This document shows, piece by piece, positions 27,592-35,467 of a DNA stretch of 64,000 nucleotides. Below the pieces are notes generated by a model. It was not told where the DNA came from. It searched no databases and saw nothing but the letters and a program-made list of their open reading frames with translations. Every line of letters starts with the position of its first letter. The stretch's first letter is position 1. Origin of the DNA: Pandoraea vervacti (GTDB lineage: Bacteria; Pseudomonadota; Gammaproteobacteria; Burkholderiales; Burkholderiaceae). Location: assembly GCF_000934605.2 (NCBI RefSeq), contig NZ_CP010897.2, forward strand, positions 3,534,001 to 3,598,000. Direction: 5' to 3'. Made by a program: the position numbers and the translations under genes.

Positions 27592-28349
27592 TGGGCCGCC
27601 GCAAGCGCGCGCGACGCATGGATGGCGGGCGCGAGCGTACCGGCGATTACCGCCAGCAGATACGCGGGGTCGTCGCGAACGAAGAAATGGTCGCCGTCGA
27701 AATCGGTGCGGGTGTAGCTGCTGCGTGTCTCGCATCGCCAGTCGTCGAGCACTTCCGGGGGGAAACTGTCGCGGCGTCCGGCCAGCGCGTGGATGGGCAC
27801 GCTCAGCGGCCCGCGCATCTCGGGCGAAGGACGCCGGTAATGACCGCATAGCTGAAAATCCGCCTTGATGACGGGCAACACCATCGCCATCAGCTCCGGC
27901 TCGGCAAGCAGCGCTTGCGGCGTGCCGCCCAGCGCACGCATTTCGGCAAGCACGTCGGCATCGTCGACCAGCGCCGCATATCGGCTGTCGTCGCGCGTGG
28001 CGGGCGGACGGCTCGCCGCCACGAACAACGCCGCCGGCGCATGACCGCGCGCATGCAGGCGATGCGCGATCTCGAAGGCCAGCAGCCCTCCGAGGCTATG
28101 GCCAAACAACGCAAAGCGCGAGCCCGCCCCGCGATGCGCGATATGCTGGCGCAAACACTCCTCGGCCAACTGGTCCGCCAGCACGTGCGGGTCACGTTGC
28201 AGCGGTTCGTGATGGCGCGTGCCGCGCCCCGGCAATTCGACCGGTCGCACCGCGAGCCAAGACGGCGCGACCTGCGCCCAGCGGGCGTACGCCGTCGCAC
28301 TTCCTCCCGCGCAGGGCAGACACAGCAGGCGGCAAGCCTCAAACGCCAT
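27588..28349 (-). CDS. Type II thioesterase (NRPS proofreading)
   Basis: A 253-residue alpha/beta hydrolase with the nucleophile motif GHSLGG near residue 95 and a late histidine in DGDHFFV. The N-terminal CLPCAGGSATAY is typical of stand-alone thioesterases of NRPS/PKS clusters, which remove wrongly loaded acyl groups from carrier domains. It overlaps the MbtH gene by 11 bp and the FhuF gene by 4 bp. A GTG at 28361 in the same frame is an alternative start adding four residues. Confidence 0.88.
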   Translation of the reverse strand: MAFEACRLLCLPCAGGSATAYARWAQVAPSWLAVRPVELPGRGTRHHEPLQRDPHVLADQLAEECLRQHIAHRGAGSRFALFGHSLGGLLAFEIAHRLHARGHAPAALFVAASRPPATRDDSRYAALVDDADVLAEMRALGGTPQALLAEPELMAMVLPVIKADFQLCGHYRRPSPEMRGPLSVPIHALAGRRDSFPPEVLDDWRCETRSSYTRTDFDGDHFFVRDDPAYLLAVIAGTLAPAIHASRALAAAQ

Positions 28350-28566
28350 TGCGCCCGTCACCCTGCCTGGCCAAATGCTCGCGCAAGCTACGCGGGCGCA
28401 TGTCGGTCCACACCGTTTCGATATGCGCCAGGCACGTCGCCTTGTTGCCGCTCACGCCGACTTCGCGCCAACCGGCAGGCACCGGCCGATAATCCGGCCA
28501 GATGGCGTATTGCGCTTCGTCGTTGATGACCACTCGGAACACGCCATTCTCGTCGTCGAAACTCAT
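28339..28566 (-). CDS. MbtH-like protein
   Basis: A 75-residue protein with the family signature: NDEAQYAIWP, VPAGW, the late WTDMRP and SLREHL. MbtH-like proteins bind adenylation domains and are needed for their solubility or activity, so it probably serves the three NRPSs here. It is the first gene of the short operon that runs into the thioesterase and FhuF genes, and lies about 55 nt downstream of the promoter at 28630-28654. A short AGGAG-type site precedes the ATG. Confidence 0.95.
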   Translation of the reverse strand: MSFDDENGVFRVVINDEAQYAIWPDYRPVPAGWREVGVSGNKATCLAHIETVWTDMRPRSLREHLARQGDGRNGV

Positions 28567-28629
28567 CGATCACTCCTGTAAGCGTTGTGACGTCCGGACA
28601 GCGCGATCTGCGCCCTCCTCTGGCTGACA

Positions 28630-28654
28630 GACGGTCCAGCCGCGACGCAATTTA
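28630..28654 (-). promoter_or_regulatory. ECF-sigma (iron-starvation) promoter of the MbtH operon
   Basis: On the minus strand TAAA (28654-28651), 17-nt spacer, CGTC (28633-28630), identical in sequence and spacing to the pvdA promoter. The TAA of the -35 element is also the stop codon of the upstream phosphopantetheinyl transferase gene. Confidence 0.75.
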
Positions 28655-29395
28655 CCCTTCGGGCAACCATGCCAATGCGGCGGCATACCCCGGCGGCGCG
28701 GGCAGCAGGCGCAACTCCATCGCATGCAACGCCTGCGCGAGTCCCGGCTCGTCGGCCCGCCACGCGATGGGCTGTCCCACGGGCGCCGCGCAGAACATGT
28801 CGTGGAACTTGCCGTTGACGGCGCTCGCCGCGGACGCCACGGCGTCCACATCCAGACTCAGCGCCGTCAGATGGTCTTGCACGCCGCTGCCCAGCGCCTT
28901 GAGCGCCGCTTCCTTGAGTGCCCAGATCCAGTGGAAGACGGCTTGTGTGCCGCCGCCCTGTCCCGCGAGCCGCAAGCTGCGCATCAGCATTGCGCGCTGT
29001 TCTTCCGGGTGCAAACACACACCCCACAGGATGCGCGGGTCGGCCACGGCATCCAGCCGCTCGATGTCGACCCCCACGCGCACGTCCGGTGAATGCGCGA
29101 GCAGCCCCCATTGCCCGGCGTGGCTGACATTGAAGTCCGGCGGGCCGCCCCCCGCCAGACGCGGGCGGCCATTGGCATCGACCTCGAACGCCACATCGCC
29201 CGGGGGCGCCGCCAGCGCCTTGCCGAGCGCGTCGCGCAGCGATGCCCGCACGACTGCAAAGCGAGCCCGGTCCGCTTCCTTGTGAAAGCGGGCCATACGG
29301 AGATGCTCGTCCGACGACAAGCGGGCGAGCACGCGCGCCGGATTCCGGAAGCCGTCATCGACGTTGACGAATTGCAAAGCAAGGCTCGTTGGCAT
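28652..29395 (-). CDS. Sfp-type 4'-phosphopantetheinyl transferase
   Basis: A 247-residue enzyme that attaches the phosphopantetheine arm of CoA to the serine of carrier domains. Motifs: FNVSHAG (about residue 88), GVDIER (about 108) and WALKEAALKALGSG (about 160), which give the Mg2+-binding acids and the catalytic Lys. It should activate the ACP and PCP domains of the local NRPSs. It is divergent from the ECF sigma gene and shares the Fur-box intergenic region. The start MPTSLALQFVN is the only plausible one in frame. Confidence 0.92.
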   Translation of the reverse strand: MPTSLALQFVNVDDGFRNPARVLARLSSDEHLRMARFHKEADRARFAVVRASLRDALGKALAAPPGDVAFEVDANGRPRLAGGGPPDFNVSHAGQWGLLAHSPDVRVGVDIERLDAVADPRILWGVCLHPEEQRAMLMRSLRLAGQGGGTQAVFHWIWALKEAALKALGSGVQDHLTALSLDVDAVASAASAVNGKFHDMFCAAPVGQPIAWRADEPGLAQALHAMELRLLPAPPGYAAALAWLPEG

Positions 29396-29448
29396 AACGA
29401 AATGAAAGGCGCATCAATCGTTAGACGAATCGCATATCAAAATATTAA

Positions 29449-29477
29449 TTGCAAACCATTCTCATTTTCACTATTGT
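29449..29477 (+). promoter_or_regulatory. Candidate sigma-70 promoter of the ECF sigma gene
   Basis: TTGCAA (29449-29454), 17-nt spacer, TATTGT (29472-29477), each box matching consensus at four of six positions. It would produce an unusually long leader of about 280 nt before the ATG at 29764. Overlap with the Fur box supports it. Confidence 0.45.
29450..29464. promoter_or_regulatory. Candidate Fur box
   Basis: Read on the minus strand, TGAGAAT-G-GTTTGCA matches the 7-1-7 Fur consensus TGATAAT-N-ATTATCA at 10 of 14 positions. It overlaps the predicted sigma-70 promoter of the ECF sigma gene, the expected place for iron repression, and could also affect the divergent phosphopantetheinyl transferase gene. 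Confidence 0.6.
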
Positions 29478-29644
29478 TTACGACAAATTTGCTGCGCGAC
29501 CTGCGGAAATTAATAGGCGCACCGGCCCGGCGCCGGGCGGCGCGCCCGCACGGTCGAAGCACCAGAAGTTCTGCAGTCCTGTCTTTTCTCCCTGCACTGT
29601 TGTGTCGGAATGCGCCATGGGCGTCATTCCCGGCGGCGTTCGTC

Positions 29645-29708
29645 CGTCACTTTGTCATCGGCTGCGACGGCGCCCGTCCGGGCACGCCAGTGTGGCGCCA
29701 AAGTGACG
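29645..29708 (+). ncRNA. Candidate structured leader element (three-way junction) before the ECF sigma gene
   Basis: A perfect 10-bp closing stem (CGTCACTTTG 29645-29654 with CAAAGTGACG 29699-29708) encloses two further hairpins: GACGG-cgc-CCGTC (29666-29678) and CGCCA-gtg-TGGCG (29685-29697). It ends 55 nt before the start codon. The rest of the 29396-29763 gene-free stretch shows only the promoter, the Fur box and a GC-rich palindromic patch near 29523-29548. No known riboswitch class was recognised. Confidence 0.4.
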
Positions 29709-29763
29709 ACGCGACGCTTTGCCGCACAGCCGTGCGTTAGATGCCGATCCGGAGGCAAAAAGC

Positions 29764-30336
29764 ATGAGCGAGCAGTTAGGTTACGCCGGGTGTCCCGGCT
29801 GGACGCCTGCGGGCGACGACACGCAGGACGGTGTCGTCGGTCAGGTCTTCGTGACTCACCGACGCGCGCTGGTCGGCCTGGCGATGCGCATTCTCGGGTG
29901 TCCGTGTCGCGCTGAAGACGTGGTGCAGGACGCTTACATCAAGTTGTGTGACGCACGCAGCACATGCCAGGTTCGGCATCCGGCCAGTTATGTGATGCAG
30001 GTGGTGCGCAATCTCGCGCTGGACGGTTATCGCCGTCAGCAGATCGAGAACCGGGTGTTCACGGTGGAGGACGAGGCCATCGACATGCCCGATCGCACGG
30101 CGTCGCCCGAAGCTCAGGTGACCGCGCGCCAGATGATCGGCGGCATGCTCGACCGGCTCAAGACGTTGCCCGAGCGCACCCGCACGGTCTTCGAAATGTA
30201 TTACTTCCAGGACTGCACGCAGCGCGAAATCGCCCAGTCGCTGGGCGTGTCGACCACGCTCGTGAACTTCATGATGCAGGACGCCCGTCAGGCGCTCACG
30301 CCTTGGATCAGCGGCACCTGCGAAGACACCGTCTGA
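29764..30336 (+). CDS. ECF sigma factor of the iron-starvation class (PvdS/OrbS-like)
   Basis: A 190-residue sigma-70 family protein with region 2 (about 28-95, AEDVVQDAYIKL) and region 4 (about 138-185, REIAQSLGVSTTLVNFMM), and no anti-sigma gene beside it. This is typical of PvdS/OrbS-type sigma factors that are controlled by Fur rather than by a FecR partner. It probably transcribes the siderophore genes from the TAAA-N17-CGTC promoters at 25073, 28630 and 24998. The start ATG at 29764 has GGAGG ten bases upstream; the frame is open to 29719. Confidence 0.92.
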   Translation: MSEQLGYAGCPGWTPAGDDTQDGVVGQVFVTHRRALVGLAMRILGCPCRAEDVVQDAYIKLCDARSTCQVRHPASYVMQVVRNLALDGYRRQQIENRVFTVEDEAIDMPDRTASPEAQVTARQMIGGMLDRLKTLPERTRTVFEMYYFQDCTQREIAQSLGVSTTLVNFMMQDARQALTPWISGTCEDTV

Positions 30337-30384
30337 ATCCGGACCGATTCCTACAAGCTTGCCTCCCGCTCACCGTCGTACGCG

Positions 30385-30417
30385 GAAAAGAAAGAGCCCG
30401 CGATCATTTGCGGGCTC
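30385..30417 (-). terminator. Intrinsic terminator for RidA, between convergent genes
   Basis: Perfect 8-bp hairpin GAGCCCGC (30394-30401) and GCGGGCTC (30410-30417), followed on the minus strand by TTTCTTTTCC. Placed between the sigma gene and the end of ridA, it mainly serves minus-strand transcription. Confidence 0.75.
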
Positions 30418-30459
30418 AGGGCCTTGCCTGCCATCCTCTGACGACGCAACCGTCGCCGG

Positions 30460-30816
30460 TTACTTTGCCGCAGCAATGACGGCGATTTCGACGAGCAAGT
30501 CCGGCGCGGCCAGTCGCGACTCCACGGTCGCGCGGGTGGGCGTGTTGCCCGGGCTCGTCCAGGCATCCCACACGGCGTTCATGCCGGCGAAATCCGATTC
30601 GATGTCCTTGAGCCAGACCTGTGCCGAGAGCAGACGCGACTTGTCGATACCGGCATCCTTGAGATACCCGTCGATCTTCGCCAGCACTTGCTGCGTCTGC
30701 CCAGTGATGTCCTGGCTGCGGTCGTCGGCCGTCTGGCCGCCGATATAGACCGTTCCGTTATGCACCACAACACGGCTCATCCGAGCATTCGTGTGATGAC
30801 GTTGAATATCGTTCAT
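30460..30816 (-). CDS. RidA family enamine/imine deaminase
   Basis: A 118-residue YjgF/YER057c/UK114 family protein (GGQTADD, late ATVESRLAAPDLLVEI with the conserved Arg and Glu). Such proteins hydrolyse reactive enamine or imine intermediates. Its place just after genes for an FAD-dependent amine/opine dehydrogenase suggests it clears imines released by that enzyme. The start ATG 30816 has GGAGA seven bases upstream; a GTG at 30822 is too close to that site. It lies 56 bp from the oxidoreductase stop, in the same direction. Confidence 0.88.
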   Translation of the reverse strand: MNDIQRHHTNARMSRVVVHNGTVYIGGQTADDRSQDITGQTQQVLAKIDGYLKDAGIDKSRLLSAQVWLKDIESDFAGMNAVWDAWTSPGNTPTRATVESRLAAPDLLVEIAVIAAAK

Positions 30817-30872
30817 TACCACGTCTCCAAAGGGAATAAAAAAGAGTAGATGAGAGTCCCGGACCGTCTCAC

Positions 30873-32312
30873 CTACTTGGGGAAACCTGCGCGTTCACTC
30901 AGAAATTCGGGCGCCTCGATGGCCGACGCGAGTTCGCCCAGCGTGACCGGTTTGATCGGCGGACGAATGCGGTAGTAGCCCACTTCCGGCACCGGGCATC
31001 CCTGCGCCTGCGCGAGCAGTTCCGCGACCGTCATGCCGCAAAAGCGGCCCTGACACGGCCCCATGCCGCAACGCGAAAAGCTCTTCGTCTGGTTCGGTCC
31101 GATGCAGCCGAGCTCGGCCATGCGACGCACGTCGCCTGCCGTGACTTCCTCGCAACGGCACACGATGGTGCTGTCGTCGGCCGGCGCACGAAAACCGTCG
31201 GCCGGACGGTAAAGCGCATCGAGAAACGGACGAATCGAAGTGTGCGAGGCCAGTTCTCGACGCAGCGACAGCGCGCGCGAATCGCGCCGCGCGACATCGA
31301 TCTTCCCAAGCGCCACCGCGGCCTGCACGGCGGCGAGGCGCCCGGACGGCTCTGCGGCTAGCGCACCGCCGATACCGGCGCCGTCGCCGGCCACGAAAAT
31401 GCCCGGCACGCTCGTTTCGCCCCAGCTATCGGTCTTCGGACGCCAGCACAACTGCGCGTCGTCCCACACGTGATCGCACCCGATCGAGCGCGTGACCTGC
31501 GTGTTTGGAATCACCCCCTGATGCAAGAGCACCAGCGCCGTGTCGATACGCTGTGTCTTGCCCTGCGCCACATACTCGATAGCTTGCGCCTGCGTCTTGC
31601 CGAGCACCCGCAATGACGAGACATGCTTCACGTGTTGCACGCCCGCCGCACGAATCGCACGCAGCAGCCTGAAGCCCTTGAGCAGATAGGACGGTGCGCG
31701 CAGCGCCCCACCCGCGTGGCGCAACGCATCGCGACGGGCGCCCGGTTCTGCCGTGTCGAGAATGGCACGCACCGGCACCCCGGCGTTGATGAGCTGCCAT
31801 GCGAACAGGTAGAGCAACGGTCCGCAGCCGGCAAGCACGGCCGGCGTATCCGGCACCAGTGCAGAGGCCTTGAGCAGCGTCTGCGCCGCCCCCACGCCCA
31901 TGACGCCGGGCAGCGTCCAGCCCGGAATCGGGAACGGACGCTCCTGCGCCCCGCCTGCGAGCACAATGGCACCGGCTTCGAGTTGCAAGGTGCCGCCCGC
32001 CCCCTGCCCCCCTTGCCGGGTCACGCAGACACGTCTGTCCGTACCGATCTGCCACGCCAGCGTTTGTGGCCAATAGTCGACGTTGGCCTCGGTGAAGCCA
32101 TCCACCAGCGCGCGCCCGCGCAGGTAGTCCGGCCCGAGCACGCCCGGATCGGCCAGCGGCGAGCGGCTGACGCTGCGATAAATCTGCCCGCCGGGCAGCA
32201 CGTTCTCATCCACGACGAGCGGCGTCAGCCCATGTCGCTTCGCTTCGAGCGCCGCCGCAAGCCCCGCAGGACCGGCGCCGACGATCAACAAATCCACGCG
32301 CTTCGTGCTCAT
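30873..32312 (-). CDS. NAD(P)/FAD-dependent oxidoreductase with C-terminal 2Fe-2S-type domain (OoxA/HcnB-like subunit)
   Basis: A 479-residue flavoprotein. The N-terminal FAD-binding GxGxxG is LLIVGAGPAGLAAALEA. The C-terminal quarter has the cysteines of a BFD-like [2Fe-2S] domain (IVCRCEEVTAGD, then CGMGPCQGRFC). This layout is that of the alpha subunits of opine oxidase, hydrogen cyanide synthase and related multi-subunit amino-acid dehydrogenases. The start ATG 32312 has AAGGAG six bases upstream and overlaps the preceding stop (ATGA). With the next two genes it should form one enzyme complex passing electrons to the respiratory chain. Substrate is unknown. Confidence 0.88.
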   Translation of the reverse strand: MSTKRVDLLIVGAGPAGLAAALEAKRHGLTPLVVDENVLPGGQIYRSVSRSPLADPGVLGPDYLRGRALVDGFTEANVDYWPQTLAWQIGTDRRVCVTRQGGQGAGGTLQLEAGAIVLAGGAQERPFPIPGWTLPGVMGVGAAQTLLKASALVPDTPAVLAGCGPLLYLFAWQLINAGVPVRAILDTAEPGARRDALRHAGGALRAPSYLLKGFRLLRAIRAAGVQHVKHVSSLRVLGKTQAQAIEYVAQGKTQRIDTALVLLHQGVIPNTQVTRSIGCDHVWDDAQLCWRPKTDSWGETSVPGIFVAGDGAGIGGALAAEPSGRLAAVQAAVALGKIDVARRDSRALSLRRELASHTSIRPFLDALYRPADGFRAPADDSTIVCRCEEVTAGDVRRMAELGCIGPNQTKSFSRCGMGPCQGRFCGMTVAELLAQAQGCPVPEVGYYRIRPPIKPVTLGELASAIEAPEFLSERAGFPK

Positions 32313-32617
32313 GCCACGCTCCTTGCACCGTCCATTCGGCGCACCTGCATTCCCTCGCGCACGGGCGTCATGCACCCCTGCCGGTTCGGCGCGCCATCGA
32401 TCTCCACCAGGCAATCGAAGCACACGCCCATCATGCAGAACGGCGCGCGATCACTGCCCGTCACGGGCGTCGTGCGGCATGCCGTCACGCCCGCGAACAG
32501 CAGTGCTGCGGCCACATTCATCTCCGCCGGCACATCGACCGGCGCTCCCTCGATAAACATCCGCACCGTCGCGCCATCCTTGCGCGCCAGCGACTTAAGC
32601 AGCGAAACGTTTGGCAT
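32309..32617 (-). CDS. Small (2Fe-2S)-binding subunit of the dehydrogenase (OoxC/HcnA-like)
   Basis: A 102-residue protein with a plant-ferredoxin-like cysteine set (CRTTPVTGSDRAPFCMMG, then VCFDCLVEIDG and GCMTPV). Such small subunits accompany FAD-containing opine or amino-acid dehydrogenases. It overlaps the neighbouring genes at both ends (23 bp with the upstream flavoprotein gene, 4 bp with the downstream one), so the three are translated together. The chosen start is MPNVSLLKSL at 32617; the open frame extends further but into the upstream gene. Confidence 0.85.
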   Translation of the reverse strand: MPNVSLLKSLARKDGATVRMFIEGAPVDVPAEMNVAAALLFAGVTACRTTPVTGSDRAPFCMMGVCFDCLVEIDGAPNRQGCMTPVREGMQVRRMDGARSVA

Positions 32618-33695
32618 AGAAATGATCCAGAAGCGCGGGGCGTTCGGCGCCGAGAATCCACGGCGCGATGGTTTCACAATGCGCGGCGGCAAGCGTTACG
32701 CCGCTGTGGCAGGTCGCGAGGAATGCGCCGGGACAGGCTTGCGACTCCTCGTAGATCGGCAGGCCGTCAGCCGTCATGACGCGCAACGCGCCCCAGGCGC
32801 GCACCACACGCACGTTTTTGAGAATCGGGAATGGCGCGATGCCGCGGCGCGCAATGTCCGCGAGTACATCGGGCGTGACGCCGTCGTTGAAGCCCACATC
32901 TTCGGCCGAATCGCCGAGCATGACCGACCCTTCGACGGTCTGACGTACGTATATCGTTGGGTAATCGAGGAACGGCCTGACGCGCTCCGTCACCACGATC
33001 TGGCCGCGCAACGGCTTGACCGGCGCATCGAGTCCCACCATCGGCGCGAGATCGCGATTGCCCAGACCGGCGGCCAGCACCACGCGGCCGGCCTCGAACG
33101 ACATGTCGCCCATACTCACGCGAAACGCATTGCCCAGATGGCGAATGTCGGTCACGCGAAGATTCGGCGCATACTCGCCCCCCGCCTGCTCGAACGCCGC
33201 AAACAATGCGCGCAGCGTGTACAGCGGGCTGACGTGACCGTCGTTGGGCGAATAGATGCCGCCGTACACCTCGGGACCGATGGCCGGCAAGCGCTGCGCG
33301 AGCGCTGCATGGTCGAGCACTTCGTAGACCAGCGCGGGCTCGGCCTCCTTGAGCTTGCGCATGCTCTCGACCTTGACGGCGAGTTCATCGGCCGTCTGCG
33401 CAATGTTGAATCCGCCCGGCCGTTGAAAGCCGACATTCACGCCGGTGCGTGCGAGCAACTCGTCGGCCAGGCGCTGCCACGTGTTCGCAGAGTGCAGCGA
33501 CCAGCGCGCATAGTCGGTGCAGGTACCTCCCTTGCCCTGCACCCAGACCAACCCGAAGTTGCCGCGAGCGGCACGCAGCGAGTTGTCCTCGCCATCGCAA
33601 ACGACGACGCGTTGTCCGCGCTTGGCAAGCCCGTAGGCGATCGCCATGCCGACGAGGCCACCGCCGATCACGGCGATATCGTATGTCTTTTGCAT
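32595..33695 (-). CDS. FAD-dependent amino-acid/opine dehydrogenase, beta subunit (OoxB/HcnC-like, DAO family)
   Basis: A 366-residue D-amino-acid-oxidase-like flavoprotein. The FAD-binding fold is at the N-terminus (DIAVIGGGLVGMAIAYGLA) and the C-terminal DAO region contains the GVTLAAAHCETIA segment. In OoxB/NoxB and HcnC this subunit oxidises the amino or secondary-amine substrate. It lies 3 bp after the second permease gene and overlaps the ferredoxin-like subunit gene, so transport and oxidation are encoded in one operon. Sarcosine, opines, glycine derivatives or D-amino acids are possible substrates. Confidence 0.88.
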   Translation of the reverse strand: MQKTYDIAVIGGGLVGMAIAYGLAKRGQRVVVCDGEDNSLRAARGNFGLVWVQGKGGTCTDYARWSLHSANTWQRLADELLARTGVNVGFQRPGGFNIAQTADELAVKVESMRKLKEAEPALVYEVLDHAALAQRLPAIGPEVYGGIYSPNDGHVSPLYTLRALFAAFEQAGGEYAPNLRVTDIRHLGNAFRVSMGDMSFEAGRVVLAAGLGNRDLAPMVGLDAPVKPLRGQIVVTERVRPFLDYPTIYVRQTVEGSVMLGDSAEDVGFNDGVTPDVLADIARRGIAPFPILKNVRVVRAWGALRVMTADGLPIYEESQACPGAFLATCHSGVTLAAAHCETIAPWILGAERPALLDHFYAKRFAA

Positions 33696-33698
33696 GTT

Positions 33699-34514
33699 TT
33701 AGTGATTTCCAACCAGAACCTTGTTCAATCCGTAGATGCGATCGAGCACCAGCATCACGGCCAGCGTCAGCCCGATGAGCAGCGTCGAAATCGCCGCCAC
33801 GCTGGGGTCGACCGTCTCGCTCATGTTCATGTAGATGCGCACCGGCAGCGTGATCGTCTCGGGCGAGGTGACGAAGATCGTCGCGGTCAGCTCGTCGAAA
33901 CTGTTGATGAACGCCAGCACCCAGCCACCCGCCACCCCCGGCAAGATGGCAGGCAACGTGATACGGCGAAACGTCGTCCAGCGCCCGGCGCCCAGTGAGC
34001 GCGCCGCACGCTCGCCCTCGTCCGCCTGCCCGACGAGCGCCGCCATGATGAGCCGCAGCGCATACGGGAAGATCAGCAGCGCGTGGCACGCCACGAGGCT
34101 CTCGAACGAGCCGCCCATGTCGAGCAATGTGAACAGCCGCAAGAACGCAATGCCCAGCACCACCGGCGGGATCATCAGCGGCGAGAGCAGAAACGCGTTG
34201 ACCGCATCGCGCCCCGGAAAACGGTAGCGCGCGAGTCCCATTGCGGTGGGCACGGCCAACGCCGTCGAGACGGTGGCCGACATCACGCCGAGCCACAAAC
34301 TCGTGCGCAAGGCCGACTGGAAGTCCTCGTCGCCCATGAGCGAGCGGAACCAGCGCAGGGAGAAGCGCTGCGTCGGAATCGAGAGGAAGTTGTCGGGTGT
34401 GAACGCCACCAGACACACGACCACCAGCGGCGCGAGAATGAAGACGAGGAACACCGCGTGAAACGCGAGTGCGCCGAAGCCGTTGCGATCGTACCGGGAG
34501 TCTTGCGAAGTCAT
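33699..34514 (-). CDS. ABC transporter permease (PotC-like)
   Basis: A 271-residue inner-membrane permease with six predicted hydrophobic helices and the EAA loop region (ARSLGAGRWTTFRRITLPAI, about 150-170) that contacts the ATPase. It pairs with the preceding permease to form the channel of a polyamine/opine-type importer. It starts 14 bp after the stop of that gene. Confidence 0.9.
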   Translation of the reverse strand: MTSQDSRYDRNGFGALAFHAVFLVFILAPLVVVCLVAFTPDNFLSIPTQRFSLRWFRSLMGDEDFQSALRTSLWLGVMSATVSTALAVPTAMGLARYRFPGRDAVNAFLLSPLMIPPVVLGIAFLRLFTLLDMGGSFESLVACHALLIFPYALRLIMAALVGQADEGERAARSLGAGRWTTFRRITLPAILPGVAGGWVLAFINSFDELTATIFVTSPETITLPVRIYMNMSETVDPSVAAISTLLIGLTLAVMLVLDRIYGLNKVLVGNH

Positions 34515-34528
34515 GTGATCGTCTCCCG

Positions 34529-35467
34529 TCAGCCGAGACGGCGCGTGAAGCGCTTCTCGAGGGCGCGGTTATACCCGCTGATGATGAGCACGTTGACGAC
34601 GAGCAGCACAATCGCGATGGCGGCGCCCAGCGGCCAGTTCAGCGTACCGAGGAATTCGTCGTACGCGGTGGTCGCCACGACCTTCAGGCGACGCCCGCCG
34701 ATCAGTGCCGGCGTGGCGAAGGCGCTCGCCGTCAGCGCAAACACGATCAGGCTGCCCGACAGAATGCCCGGCGTGATTTGCGGCAACACCACACGCCACA
34801 TCACCGTGGCGCGCCCCGCACCGAGCGAGCGCGCGGCGTGCGCTACGGCCGGGTCGAGTCGGGTGAGCGAGGTCCACACCGAGAGCACCATCAGCGGTAC
34901 GAGCACGTGCACCAGCGCCACCGTGACGGCCCCCATCGTGAACAGCATCTGCAACGGATGATCGATCAGGCCGAGCCGCGTGAGCACCGCATTCACGAGC
35001 CCCTCGCGGCCGAGCAGGATCGACCAGCCCAGCGTGCGCACGACCACCGAAATGAGCAGCGGACCGAGCACGAGCACCAGACACAGCGAACGCCACGGGT
35101 CACGCATGCGAAACAGGAAGATCGCCTCCGGTACGCCGACAAGCACGCACAGCAACGTCACACCGATCGACAGCAGCAACGTGCGCAGGAAAATCTCGTA
35201 GAAATAGCTGTCGCTGACGATGTCCAGATAATGCCGCAACGACACCGTCGGCAAGATGCCGCCCGAGTTGGGGTCGAAATCGTGCAGGCTCAGCACGAAC
35301 GTGAGCACGAGCGGCACGGCAAGCAACACGAGGAAATACAGCGTTGCCGGCAGAACGAGCGTCCAGGCCGCGCGCCGCTGGCCGGCAACTTCCGGCGACA
35401 GCACGGACGTTTGCTTGGGCGACGGCGCGGGCGACACGCCCGGTGGCGTGGATGTCGCGGCGTTCAT
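34529..35467 (-). CDS. ABC transporter permease (PotB-like)
   Basis: A 312-residue inner-membrane permease with a polar Pro/Ser-rich N-terminal extension (about 30 residues), then six hydrophobic helices and an EAA loop (ARSLGAGRATVMWRVVLPQI). The start ATG 35467 overlaps the ATPase stop by 4 bp (ATGA). An in-frame start at 35506 would lie inside the ATPase gene. Confidence 0.9.
   Translation of the reverse strand: MNAATSTPPGVSPAPSPKQTSVLSPEVAGQRRAAWTLVLPATLYFLVLLAVPLVLTFVLSLHDFDPNSGGILPTVSLRHYLDIVSDSYFYEIFLRTLLLSIGVTLLCVLVGVPEAIFLFRMRDPWRSLCLVLVLGPLLISVVVRTLGWSILLGREGLVNAVLTRLGLIDHPLQMLFTMGAVTVALVHVLVPLMVLSVWTSLTRLDPAVAHAARSLGAGRATVMWRVVLPQITPGILSGSLIVFALTASAFATPALIGGRRLKVVATTAYDEFLGTLNWPLGAAIAIVLLVVNVLIISGYNRALEKRFTRRLG

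Noticed and set aside
31623..33998. 791-codon plus-strand frame opposite the oxidoreductase genes
   Set aside because: Antisense shadow; the opposite strand holds three recognised genes with coupled starts.
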